Part shown: positions 1 through 7,316 of the stretch, piece by piece
Layout of the letters: each line of letters opens with the position of its first letter
Numbering within the stretch: position 1 is the stretch's first letter
Origin: Flavobacterium pectinovorum
GTDB taxonomy: Bacteria > Bacteroidota > Bacteroidia > Flavobacteriales > Flavobacteriaceae
Length of the DNA stretch: 64,000 nt
Assembly: GCF_900142715.1 (NCBI RefSeq)
Contig: NZ_FRBX01000004.1
Location: 310,001 to 374,000 of the forward strand
Direction of reading: 5' to 3'
Position numbers and translations under genes: made by a program
Notes under the pieces: model-generated
Told to the model about the DNA's origin: nothing
Databases searched by the model: none
What the model saw: the letters and a program-made list of their open reading frames with translations, nothing else

Positions 1-74
1 TTTTGGTTCCTGCTGAGATTAATGCATTTATTTTGAGTGGAAATGCTTCAATTTTAGAAATTTACATTTCATAG
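1..74 (+). CDS. 3' end of an unidentified gene
   Basis: Frame 3 is open from the left edge and ends at a TAG at 72-74, giving 23 residues that finish with ASILEIYIS. The next gene's promoter begins only about 20 bases further on, which fits this being the true end of an upstream gene. Too little is visible to name a family. The stretch is short enough to be open by chance, so this is a weak call. Confidence 0.5.
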   Translation, partial: LVPAEINAFILSGNASILEIYIS

Positions 75-96
75 CACGTAATAAAAAGATTATATG

Positions 97-104
97 TACT
101 TTTG
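97..104 (+). promoter_or_regulatory. Bacteroidota -7 promoter box
   Basis: TACTTTTG matches the flavobacterial TAnnTTTG -7 consensus and lies 28 bases upstream of the ATG at 132. No convincing -33 TTTG is visible at the expected distance. Confidence 0.55.
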
Positions 105-131
105 CAGTCGCAAATTAAAATTAAAATAAAA

Positions 132-398
132 ATGGCAAACGTTAAGAATTTAAAGAAAGACATCAATTTCGTATTAGGGGATATTATTGAGGCAATTTAC
201 TTATTTGAAATGTCTACAACAGGAAATCCTACTCCGGAAACGAATGCTTTGATCGACCAGGCTATAGCTGCTTTTGATACTTTGATCACAAAAGTGAATG
301 CAAAGAACGTTGAAAACAAAAAAGCACACTTCAAACAAATAAATGTTGAATTGGAAGAAACTGCTAATCAATTGATTGCTAAAATCAACGAATTGTAA
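132..398 (+). CDS. small conserved hypothetical protein (88 aa)
   Basis: This encodes a small, probably cytoplasmic protein beginning MANVKNLKKDINFV. It has no signal peptide or membrane segment and looks mostly helical, with a Lys-rich start, an acidic middle and a C-terminal heptad-like helix ending in AKINEL. I recognise it only as a small protein of the kind common in Flavobacteriia, with no known function. The frame can be read back to a TTG at 102, but that overlaps the -7 promoter box, so the ATG at 132 is the likely start. It is a single-gene unit followed by the first tRNA-Thr cassette. Confidence 0.75.
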   Translation: MANVKNLKKDINFVLGDIIEAIYLFEMSTTGNPTPETNALIDQAIAAFDTLITKVNAKNVENKKAHFKQINVELEETANQLIAKINEL

Positions 399-430
399 GC
401 AAAAAAAAGTATAAAAAGTTTGATTTTTTA

Positions 431-461
431 TTTGGAAAAACGAAAAACAGGCTTATCTTTG
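431..461 (+). promoter_or_regulatory. promoter of tRNA-Thr copy 1
   Basis: TTTG at 431-434, 19 bases, then TATCTTTG at 454-461 form a complete flavobacterial promoter. It ends 15 bases before the tRNA 5' end. Confidence 0.8.
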
Positions 462-476
462 CACCCGTAATGAGTC

Positions 477-550
477 GCCAGCGTAGCTCAGTTGGCTAGA
501 GCAGCTGATTTGTAATCAGCAGGTCGTGGGTTCGAGTCCCTCCGCCGGCT
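477..550 (+). tRNA. tRNA-Thr (anticodon TGT), copy 1
   Basis: A complete 74-nt cloverleaf is present: acceptor GCCAGCG (477-483) with CGCCGGC (543-549), D arm GCTC...GAGC, anticodon stem GCTGA/TCAGC with loop TTTGTAA, and T loop TTCGAGT. The anticodon TGT reads ACA (Thr). The 3' CCA is not encoded, because CAA follows the discriminator T at 550. The fourth acceptor pair is an A480-C546 mismatch and the T stem has a U-U mismatch. It is identical to the copy at 653-726 and has its own promoter and terminator. Confidence 0.97.
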
Positions 551-555
551 CAACA

Positions 556-583
556 AAACCATCACTTTTAGTGGTGGTTTTTT
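556..583 (+). terminator. terminator of tRNA-Thr copy 1
   Basis: AAACCATCACT and AGTGGTGGTTT pair over 11 bp (one G-T) with a TTT loop and run into a T tract. Confidence 0.85.
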
Positions 584-606
584 CTTTAAAATACTTGTAA
601 ATTTAT

Positions 607-637
607 TTTGGAAATATAAAAAACCATTTTATCTTTG
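607..637 (+). promoter_or_regulatory. promoter of tRNA-Thr copy 2
   Basis: TTTG at 607-610, 19 bases, then TATCTTTG at 630-637. This has the same spacing as the promoter of copy 1. Confidence 0.8.
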
Positions 638-652
638 CACCCGTAATGAGTC

Positions 653-726
653 GCCAGCGTAGCTCAGTTGGCTAGAGCAGCTGATTTGTAATCAGCAGGT
701 CGTGGGTTCGAGTCCCTCCGCCGGCT
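653..726 (+). tRNA. tRNA-Thr (anticodon TGT), copy 2
   Basis: This is a second 74-nt tRNA-Thr, identical base for base to the copy at 477-550. The identity runs from 629 to 731 (matching 453-555), so it covers the -7 box, leader, tRNA and first trailer bases, while the terminators differ. That pattern indicates a local tandem duplication of the cassette. The A-C acceptor mismatch is present here too (A656-C722). CCA is not encoded. Confidence 0.97.
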
Positions 727-732
727 CAACAT

Positions 733-763
733 AAAACCATCACTGAAAAGTGATGGTTTTTTT
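733..763 (+). terminator. terminator of tRNA-Thr copy 2
   Basis: AAAACCATCACT and AGTGATGGTTTT form a 12-bp stem with a GAAA loop, followed by T residues to 763. Confidence 0.88.
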
Positions 764-830
764 GTTTAAATACTACAAGGGATTTTTATTTTTTACAATT
801 CTAGATAATTTTTATTTGAAATAAAATTCT

Positions 831-838
831 TACATTTG
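831..838 (+). promoter_or_regulatory. -7 promoter box
   Basis: TACATTTG matches TAnnTTTG, 22 bases before the ATG at 860. No -33 box is seen at the usual spacing. Confidence 0.5.
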
Positions 839-859
839 TATTTTTATGCAGATATACAA

Positions 860-1183
860 ATGGGGAATGTTTCGGTTTTTGAGAAAAGTGAATTTAAGAT
901 TGATAACTCTGTCAATGAATATGTAAAAGTATTGCCTAAAAAGCGTAATATTCTTGCTATTGTTGGTTTTACAGGTTTCGGAATCATGATTTTTACTGCA
1001 CTTATTTTAATGCTGCAAGGACCTTTAATCGAAACTCTGACATCATCTACAGAAATTGTTGCACTACCCGGGCTGGTAAACTATTTTGCACTTGTGTTTG
1101 CTGCTTTTTGGTTTGTTTGTTTAATTGTGCTGCTTTTATATTTGTATTGCAAGCTTGTGATAAAAGTTGTAAAAGGATTTTAA
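860..1183 (+). CDS. small two-helix membrane protein (107 aa)
   Basis: The protein begins MGNVSVFEKSEFK and has two predicted membrane helices, one from about residue 30 (ILAIVGFTGFGIMIFTALIL) and one around residues 70-98. The N-terminal 28 residues are polar, and the second helix runs into a short basic end. I do not recognise a family. The frame can be opened upstream at a TTG at 836, but that codon lies in the -7 box, so the ATG at 860 is chosen. It is monocistronic and convergent with the HMG-CoA reductase gene. Confidence 0.65.
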   Translation: MGNVSVFEKSEFKIDNSVNEYVKVLPKKRNILAIVGFTGFGIMIFTALILMLQGPLIETLTSSTEIVALPGLVNYFALVFAAFWFVCLIVLLLYLYCKLVIKVVKGF

Positions 1184-1215
1184 GGTAGTTTGTTACTAAA
1201 ATCTATATCTGTTTT

Positions 1216-2475
1216 TTATCTTCCAAGTGTTTGATGCGCAGATGTAAAATGCCCCGATGACATTGCTGATAAAATTGAAATTTCACCTGCCAGGCATACA
1301 GCAACTGCTATTTCGGCAAGTTTCCCGCTTTTTCCGGGACCATAGCAATCCATTAATTCAAGACATTCTTTTTGTGTCGGAAACGAAGTTCCACCGCCAA
1401 CACTGCCTACAATTATGTTAGACATGGTAATTGAACAGTACAAATCGTTATTTTCATCGATCTCCATTCTTGTAATTGCAGTAGCAGCCTCGCCGGTACA
1501 GGCAACATCTTGTCCGCATGCTATAAATAAAGCAGCAAGTGCATTAGCAGTCTGTGTTGCAATACCACTTGCGCCAACTTTTAAACACCCAGATGAGCTT
1601 ATTTTCCATTGTTGGCATAATAGTTCTGCAGTTGTCTTAAGTACAGATTCAATGACATCTCTTTTTAATGTGATTTCGGCAGTGACTTTTTTTCCTCGAA
1701 CTTTTGTGGTTAATGGAGTTACTTTTTTATCTCCCGATGTATTTCCTTCAATGGTCCAATAAACAGGTTCAATTGGGCAATTACTTAGAATATACTTGCA
1801 AATTTTATCTGTACAAATAGTAACCATATTTTGACCTGATGCATCTCCTGAAGTATATTCAAATTTGAGAATTAAAATATTTCCTTCTATGCTTATCCCC
1901 AAATCGTTAAGGACTGCATAATTACTGGTTTCGCGGGTTAAAATAGAGAATATTTCTTTGTTTTCTGATACCCAGGCAACAAATTTTGCCAGATCAATTA
2001 AATTTTTAAATTTGAATGTCGGTGTTCTTTGTACACCTTCTTGTAATGTAATTACAGTAATTGTTCCAGATTCTCTGCAAGCTTTTGTGCCTCTGTTATA
2101 GGATGCAATTAAAGCTCCTTCGGTAGTGGCAAGAGGAACATAAAACGGGCCTTGAGCAGAACTTCCATTTATTAATAATGGACCAATAATTCCTGTAGGA
2201 ATCTGGCTCATGCCGATATAATTCTCAATATTGCCTTTTAAGCTTTGATTGTCGTTAAATGTTTTTTCTCCAGACAAATAATCAACATTTGATTTTAAGT
2301 GCTGCCGAATAAAATTTAAACGTAATTCTTGTCCGTTTTTTGAGTACGGATCCTGTATAGGAACTTTTTCTAATTCTAAATTAGATTGTGGATGATAGGA
2401 TTCTAGTTTTTCAATAGCTAATGAATTAATAAAATCATATTTTCCATAACTGATAATACTAAGTGGATTCTTCAT
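1216..2475 (-). CDS. hydroxymethylglutaryl-CoA reductase
   Basis: This enzyme reduces HMG-CoA to mevalonate, the committed step of the mevalonate route that Flavobacteriia use for isoprenoids. Landmarks in order are ENYIGMSQIPTGIIGPL (about 84-100), TTEGALIASYNRG with the catalytic Glu at 119, SGDASGQNMV, VRGKKVTAE with the expected catalytic Lys, ACGQD with the catalytic Asp, MSNIIVGSVGGGTSFP, and a C-terminal GHFTSAH with the probable catalytic His at 414. The C-terminal wording (VGGGT...GE...GH...SAH) resembles class I, NADPH-type reductases more than the class II degradative type, which is my reading without an alignment. No N-terminal membrane anchor is present, as expected in bacteria. 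It appears monocistronic. Confidence 0.9.
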   Translation of the reverse strand: MKNPLSIISYGKYDFINSLAIEKLESYHPQSNLELEKVPIQDPYSKNGQELRLNFIRQHLKSNVDYLSGEKTFNDNQSLKGNIENYIGMSQIPTGIIGPLLINGSSAQGPFYVPLATTEGALIASYNRGTKACRESGTITVITLQEGVQRTPTFKFKNLIDLAKFVAWVSENKEIFSILTRETSNYAVLNDLGISIEGNILILKFEYTSGDASGQNMVTICTDKICKYILSNCPIEPVYWTIEGNTSGDKKVTPLTTKVRGKKVTAEITLKRDVIESVLKTTAELLCQQWKISSSGCLKVGASGIATQTANALAALFIACGQDVACTGEAATAITRMEIDENNDLYCSITMSNIIVGSVGGGTSFPTQKECLELMDCYGPGKSGKLAEIAVAVCLAGEISILSAMSSGHFTSAHQTLGR

Positions 2476-2614
2476 AATTTATTATTTTATGAAGCTAAGT
2501 TACTACAAAATAAAAATAAAATAATTATTGATTTTTACTTTTTAACATATAATTATTTAATTATCAGGTATTTATGATTTTTCTATTAAAATATGAAAAA
2601 AAGGCAATAAAAAA

Positions 2615-2641
2615 ATCCTGTTCTATTAATAAGAACAGGAT
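2615..2641 (-). terminator. terminator of the DUF4369-like lipoprotein gene
   Basis: ATCCTGTTCT and AGAACAGGAT form a perfect 10-bp stem with a 7-nt loop. Read on the minus strand it is followed by a T tract. Confidence 0.8.
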
Positions 2642-2704
2642 GAAAAGGTATAAATAAAACAGCTATTTTTTAGTTAAATTGCTGATTTTTAAGGTTGTGC
2701 AAAA

Positions 2705-3421
2705 TTATTTTTGTTCTTCTTTTTTTATTTCAGCAACAAACTTGGTTAATTTTTTACCGTAAAGTGACTGTGCAACTTTTGGAGTCATTGATTTTTGAAT
2801 GGTATCAAGAAACTTTACATTGATGTCATAAATTTCTGCCAAAGCAATATAAGGTGCTATTTCGTGATCTTTATGGTTTATTGCAAAGTTGGTAGCGTAT
2901 AGATATCTTCTTTTGATATTAGACTGTTGTTTTGTGTCTATACTATCAACTGCTTTCTGGTCTTGTCTTTTTATTGCATTAAATTTTGATTCAACCAAAG
3001 AAAGGTTTTCGTCATTAAAGCGTGAATTGATTTTTTTGTATTCTTCGTATAATTCCTGATTTTTAGATCCTGTAATTTTAGCTCCGTAAATGAAATTGTC
3101 AAGGTTGGTATCAATATTCATATCGCCTGGTTCAGCAAAGAATAAAATATTATTGTCTAATGAATTGGTTACTCCGCGATCAAGGAATAAATATAGTACT
3201 TCTGGTGATTCTAATTTAATATTACTTTCAAAAGACGAGTTTCCGTCTATTTTAATAGAGTCAATTGCAATAAGTGAAGTATCAACAACTCTTTGGATAT
3301 ATAAAGTTCCGTTTTTTAATCCTTTAATATTTCCTGTTAAGTGTAAACCGTCAGTAGATTCTTTTTTGCTGCATGATGCTAAAAGTGCAATCGCAGCAAA
3401 GGCAATAATTGATTTTTTCAT
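2705..3421 (-). CDS. DUF4369-like lipoprotein
   Basis: This encodes a 238-aa lipoprotein with signal peptide MKKSIIAFAAIALLASC, the lipidated Cys being residue 17. The following beta-rich segment (LHLTGNIKGLKNGTLYIQRV...DSIKIDG...F) has the layout of DUF4369, the N-terminal domain often found in Bacteroidota thioredoxin-like envelope proteins. Here no thioredoxin domain follows. The rest is helical and charged and ends in a Lys/Glu-rich tail. The function is unknown and an envelope location is expected. It lies between its own terminator and the terminator of the upstream lipoprotein gene, so it is probably a single-gene unit. Confidence 0.75.
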   Translation of the reverse strand: MKKSIIAFAAIALLASCSKKESTDGLHLTGNIKGLKNGTLYIQRVVDTSLIAIDSIKIDGNSSFESNIKLESPEVLYLFLDRGVTNSLDNNILFFAEPGDMNIDTNLDNFIYGAKITGSKNQELYEEYKKINSRFNDENLSLVESKFNAIKRQDQKAVDSIDTKQQSNIKRRYLYATNFAINHKDHEIAPYIALAEIYDINVKFLDTIQKSMTPKVAQSLYGKKLTKFVAEIKKEEQK

Positions 3422-3499
3422 TGGTTTTTAGATTTTGCTGCAAAATAAAGAAAATAGTTTGAATGTGAAGATGTAGCTGTTTAATTTTTAATAAAAATA

Positions 3500-3529
3500 A
3501 AATCCCAATCTATTTCTAAATTGGGATTT
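3500..3529 (-). terminator. terminator of the lipoprotein gene at 3555
   Basis: AATCCCAAT and ATTGGGATT pair with an 11-nt loop. On the minus strand a T-rich tract (TTATTTTTATT) follows. Confidence 0.65.
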
Positions 3530-3554
3530 GTTTATTTTTTTAAAAATGAATCTG

Positions 3555-4376
3555 TTACATAGATAAATTATAGGCAGTTCCATTCTCGTGATAGTAAGTG
3601 TATTTATTGTCACATTCGTTGTTTCCGTAATCTACAATTCCATTCAAATAACCTCCCACAACTTGCAATTCTCCTTTTGAAATAAACTCGCAGGAGTATT
3701 TTTTAACTAATGTTTCTTTAACGGTCAATGTCAAAGTTCCTCCTTTTTCGGTGGTTACTGTGTGGGTTCCATCAGGTATTTCATAAATATTATCTTCTAA
3801 TACGTATGGCGTATCAACACCTGCTGTTTGTTTTGTGGTAAACGTTCCTGAATTTAAAAAAACTCTTCCTTGTAAATCCGTAAATTTTCCGTTAGTTACT
3901 TTTCTTGTCCATTGTGGTACTGTGGCAATAGTTGTTGTGTTGGTATACTCAATTGTTCCTTCAAGTTTTAAACCTGCAATAGAGTAATTGATTCTTTCGA
4001 TTGTCATTTTGCTTCCAGGCGTAATAATCGGGCCAGTAAGAGTAATTTTTAGTTTTCCCTTTCTTTCAAGCTGATTGATAGTACAGCCTGTGCCGTAATC
4101 TACTGTAAATACTTTTGGATAGGCTGTTCCGTTTGGCATTGCTACTGTAATTGTAGCGCAGGTTATTGGTCCGGTTTCAGTGGTTTTTGCGGTTTCGGCA
4201 GAAACAGTTACAGATAAACCCGTTTTAACATCCATTTCGTTTGCTGCGTCAATTGCAACAGAAGCACCAACGGCAGATGGATCTGTTTGATTAACAATAT
4301 CATCACTGCTGGAACAGGAAACATAAATCAGTGCTGTTGTACAAATAGTTAGGGTTAAAAGAATAATTTTCCTCAT
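3555..4376 (-). CDS. secreted lipoprotein of unknown function (273 aa)
   Basis: The signal peptide ends in a lipobox with Cys at about residue 21, followed by SSSDD. That acidic stretch after the Cys resembles the lipoprotein surface-export signal described for flavobacteria, so surface exposure is likely. The mature part is rich in Thr and beta-strand patterns. It has paired cysteines (PITCATITV and GTGCTIN; later YSCEF and NNECDNKY) that could form disulfides. I cannot assign a family. It is a single gene on the minus strand with its own terminator. Confidence 0.7.
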   Translation of the reverse strand: MRKIILLTLTICTTALIYVSCSSSDDIVNQTDPSAVGASVAIDAANEMDVKTGLSVTVSAETAKTTETGPITCATITVAMPNGTAYPKVFTVDYGTGCTINQLERKGKLKITLTGPIITPGSKMTIERINYSIAGLKLEGTIEYTNTTTIATVPQWTRKVTNGKFTDLQGRVFLNSGTFTTKQTAGVDTPYVLEDNIYEIPDGTHTVTTEKGGTLTLTVKETLVKKYSCEFISKGELQVVGGYLNGIVDYGNNECDNKYTYYHENGTAYNLSM

Positions 4377-4445
4377 AATGATTTTGGTTTAAGTTAGAAA
4401 TAAGGGCCATCAAAAATAAGAAAAAAAAGAAATTAGCCTAAAAAA

Positions 4446-4471
4446 AATCCTGTTGGCTTATTTACAGGATT
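4446..4471 (-). terminator. hairpin terminator downstream of the gene at 4499
   Basis: AATCCTGT and ACAGGATT form an 8-bp stem with a loop of about 10 nt. On the minus strand it is followed by a run of seven T. Confidence 0.65.
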
Positions 4472-4498
4472 ATATATAGATATTTATGTAAAAATATT

Positions 4499-5755
4499 TT
4501 ATAAAGAAATTGATTTTTTTTCTAACAAACTAGGTAATATTACTTTCATACAGCTTTGTCCTATTGTGCTGTAATCCCAATAACATTTATGCATTTTAAT
4601 GCTATTTAATGAAAAAAAAGTTACTAACCCAGAACGGTCTGATGTGATTTCATAATTGATGTTTTCCGGAGTACGCGGAATGTCTTTTATACCAAATTCG
4701 GCTTCACCTCGTTTGTCATCCCTTCTGAAATTGGTTGAGAAAACGTCCAAAATAGAATAAACATTTATCCAATTCAGTTTATCTTTCATTACGCTGCACC
4801 TTCTTTCGTAAAATATTGGGTAGTAAGCATTAATAAATTCGAATGGATTTCCGATCGTGATAAGGAGTTTCGTTAATTTTTGAATATTATCAGATGGAGG
4901 AATTTCTGCAATTGGAAAAAGGGCATCAATGGCAAGTATGCATCCAAAACTATAGGTGTGAAAATGAATTTCAGGATTAGGTTCATTCTCTGCGATGTAT
5001 TCAATTAACTGATCCAGATTTCCTAATAATATCTGACTTTGATCTCCGTTTGTAATATAACTGTCGACACAGGAAAATTCGGTGGCAAGTGAAGTTAGTA
5101 TTGTTTTAGATTTTGGTGCAAACAAAAGTACTAAAGTTGTTATTGAAAGTATTGTCTTTCCAATAGCGCTCAGGGTTTTATTGCTTTCAGTAACACAAAT
5201 TATTTTTTTTATATTAAAGAAGCGAAGAGCTGCATTAGTTTTTTCTATTAAACCGGAGCCATTATTTGTGCTGTTTAAAATTATTTCAATGCATGCCGGG
5301 ACTAAAAAAAGGATACATAATGAGATTGTAAATAACATTAGAAAAGCATACAAGGTTTGATATGGTCTGCTAAAACCATCTCCATTGAATAATCGCAACG
5401 TGATCTGAGGGAGTTTTTTTATAATTAACGTAAATAAGAGTAGATTTTTTATAATGATATTGTGACGTTCAAATCTATTAGTTAGAATTTGATGGTACTG
5501 AAAATCATACATTTTATAAATTAGTTGCCCCTCAACGTTTTTGTTGTCTTTATCCTTTCTACTTTTTCTGTAAAGATTAACAACTGTACATTCTTTATCT
5601 ATGGGATAGATTTTTTTTTCAATTTTAAGATAATAAAAAGTGCCATCTGTTTTAAAACTTAATTCATTTTTAAGTCTTTCCACATATTTTTCGACTGTTT
5701 CGTTGTCAATAGATTGACCGAGACCTGTAATATAAATTCCTATTTTGTTTGACAT
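4499..5755 (-). CDS. membrane protein with alpha/beta-hydrolase-like signature
   Basis: This 418-aa protein starts MSNKIGIYITGLGQSIDNE, a core strand plus glycine turn as in alpha/beta hydrolases. It has membrane segments around residues 135-160 (FLMLFTISLCILFLVPA) and 200-220 (TILSITTLVLLFAP). Near residue 270, IHFHTYSFGCILAIDALFP looks like a lipase nucleophile elbow with Ser in YSFG in place of the usual GHSxG. I infer a membrane-bound lipase or esterase-like protein, but no family is recognised and the catalytic Asp and His cannot be fixed. It lies 85 bases downstream of the patatin gene on the same strand and may be co-expressed with it. Confidence 0.6.
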   Translation of the reverse strand: MSNKIGIYITGLGQSIDNETVEKYVERLKNELSFKTDGTFYYLKIEKKIYPIDKECTVVNLYRKSRKDKDNKNVEGQLIYKMYDFQYHQILTNRFERHNIIIKNLLLFTLIIKKLPQITLRLFNGDGFSRPYQTLYAFLMLFTISLCILFLVPACIEIILNSTNNGSGLIEKTNAALRFFNIKKIICVTESNKTLSAIGKTILSITTLVLLFAPKSKTILTSLATEFSCVDSYITNGDQSQILLGNLDQLIEYIAENEPNPEIHFHTYSFGCILAIDALFPIAEIPPSDNIQKLTKLLITIGNPFEFINAYYPIFYERRCSVMKDKLNWINVYSILDVFSTNFRRDDKRGEAEFGIKDIPRTPENINYEITSDRSGLVTFFSLNSIKMHKCYWDYSTIGQSCMKVILPSLLEKKSISL

Positions 5756-5807
5756 TGGATTTGTTTTAAGTTTATGAAAACTTCAGGTTTCAGGAAAATT
5801 GCAAATC

Positions 5808-5841
5808 ATTTTCAACCAAATTTTGCTATCTGGTTGAAAAT
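5808..5841 (-). terminator. hairpin between the patatin and hydrolase-like genes
   Basis: ATTTTCAACCA (5808-5818) pairs perfectly with TGGTTGAAAAT (5831-5841) around a 12-nt loop and overlaps the end of the patatin stop codon. No T tract follows on the minus strand, so it may protect or process mRNA rather than terminate fully. Confidence 0.5.
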
Positions 5842-7106
5842 TAAACAGTTCTATAGTATTTGCTCTTTGCTTTTCGTATATCTTTATATTTCTCCCAGTC
5901 AAATTTGGTTAAGAATTCTGAGGCTTTTTGGGCACCTCGAATGAAGAGATCAATTTTAGCATCTTCGGTCATATTGAAATTAAGCCAATTATGACCGCCC
6001 GTATCAATGTATCCTATCAGGTTTCTAAAATCGGGATTTTTTATTAAAAATTCTGAATCATAACCATATCTTGCTGTGTCAAACATGGAACTAATTATAT
6101 TGGTTATTTTTTCATTTTTATTAACTTCATTTTTGTCATAACCCAGTTTTACGCCAAAAGTAGGTGAGGCCGGCACAGTTAAATTTTCATGAAAAATATC
6201 AATCGGAAAATTTGAAATGATACCGCCATCCATAAAAATAACTTCAGATGGCACAGAAGTTCGTAACCCTGTGGCTTCATTCCATTTTTCCCAGGATTCA
6301 ACGCCTGTCGGAATGTTTTTAATTCTAAACGGACTAAAAAACAGAGGTATTGACATGGAGGCTCTCACAAAATCGGCAGGGTTTTGAACATCAGGGTTTG
6401 AGTAAAACAAATCAATCATTTTAGGGAACACAATTTTACTTTCGGTAGTAATATCAGCAGTAATTATTGCCATATTACTCCAATGATCCGCTCTGGTGTA
6501 TTCTTCTCTGTCGCCTTGTTGAACCTTATTGATTAAGTACAATTTATTTTGATCTGAAACACCTTTCAAACGTAAAGCCTTTAAATCGGCATAATTTTTT
6601 ATTCCTTTTTGTGAAAGAAGATTCGAAATCCATTGATAGAAATTATTGCCGGGATTTAATCCAAGATCATCTTTAAAATTATCCACTACCTGACATCCTT
6701 TCATAATTAATTTTAAGTTTCCCGAATCACTTAGTAAAGCATCAATAAATTCGCGGGCATCGTGATCTCCATCTACAAAATCATTTAAGTTTTTATTACA
6801 TAAACAGTCTAATATCCATTCTGATTTTTCGATATCGCAAGTTCCGGCAGCGGCCATAAGCATGGTGTTAATGCTTCCGGCAGAAGTGCCGGCCAGACTT
6901 AAAAACCGAATACCCATTTGTTCTAAAACATAAACATAGCCAACTAAAGCAATTCCTAATACGCCACCTCCTTCCTGAACCAGATCAACATATTGGTTGT
7001 TGTTGAGATCGATAATATCTGAAAATTTTTTACCATTTATTTCCTTTCTCAAATCCCTTAATATTGCTAAGACTTCTCCATTTTCAGTAAATTTTCTCTT
7101 ATCCAT
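5841..7106 (-). CDS. patatin-like phospholipase
   Basis: Patatin-fold enzymes hydrolyse acyl chains of lipids with a Ser-Asp dyad. The motifs are visible in order: the oxyanion loop EGGGVLG (45-51), the nucleophile elbow GTSAG (73-77, Ser75), and the Asp motif DGGIISNFP near residue 295. The protein is 421 aa with no signal peptide, so it should act in the cytoplasm or at the inner membrane. The C-terminal third is helical and of unknown function. The downstream neighbour is the membrane hydrolase-like gene at 4499. Patatins can be housekeeping lipases or effectors of defence systems, but no nucleotide-cyclase or other defence partner is visible here. Confidence 0.9.
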   Translation of the reverse strand: MDKRKFTENGEVLAILRDLRKEINGKKFSDIIDLNNNQYVDLVQEGGGVLGIALVGYVYVLEQMGIRFLSLAGTSAGSINTMLMAAAGTCDIEKSEWILDCLCNKNLNDFVDGDHDAREFIDALLSDSGNLKLIMKGCQVVDNFKDDLGLNPGNNFYQWISNLLSQKGIKNYADLKALRLKGVSDQNKLYLINKVQQGDREEYTRADHWSNMAIITADITTESKIVFPKMIDLFYSNPDVQNPADFVRASMSIPLFFSPFRIKNIPTGVESWEKWNEATGLRTSVPSEVIFMDGGIISNFPIDIFHENLTVPASPTFGVKLGYDKNEVNKNEKITNIISSMFDTARYGYDSEFLIKNPDFRNLIGYIDTGGHNWLNFNMTEDAKIDLFIRGAQKASEFLTKFDWEKYKDIRKAKSKYYRTV

Positions 7107-7260
7107 AATATTTTTATTTAAATATTGATAATCAGTAACTTGCGATTTTTTGAAGAAATAAAATTAGAGAAATAGTTATTTAAAAAATAGAGTATAAACA
7201 CCCTTTTTTCAGAGGTGAATTATTGTTAAATAATTGATTGTAAGTTTTTTATAAATAAAA

Positions 7261-7291
7261 AAAACCTGCAAGTATATTACTTGCAGGTTTT
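7261..7291 (-). terminator. htpG terminator
   Basis: AAAACCTGCAAGT and ACTTGCAGGTTTT form a perfect 13-bp stem with an ATATT loop. On the minus strand a T tract follows. Confidence 0.9.
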
Positions 7292-7316
7292 GTATTTAAA
7301 GTAGATTTAAAAAATC

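Noticed and set aside
5841-7106. Patatin gene as part of a CBASS-type defence operon
   Set aside because: No cyclase, ubiquitin-like or other CBASS component is adjacent, so only a generic patatin-like phospholipase can be supported.
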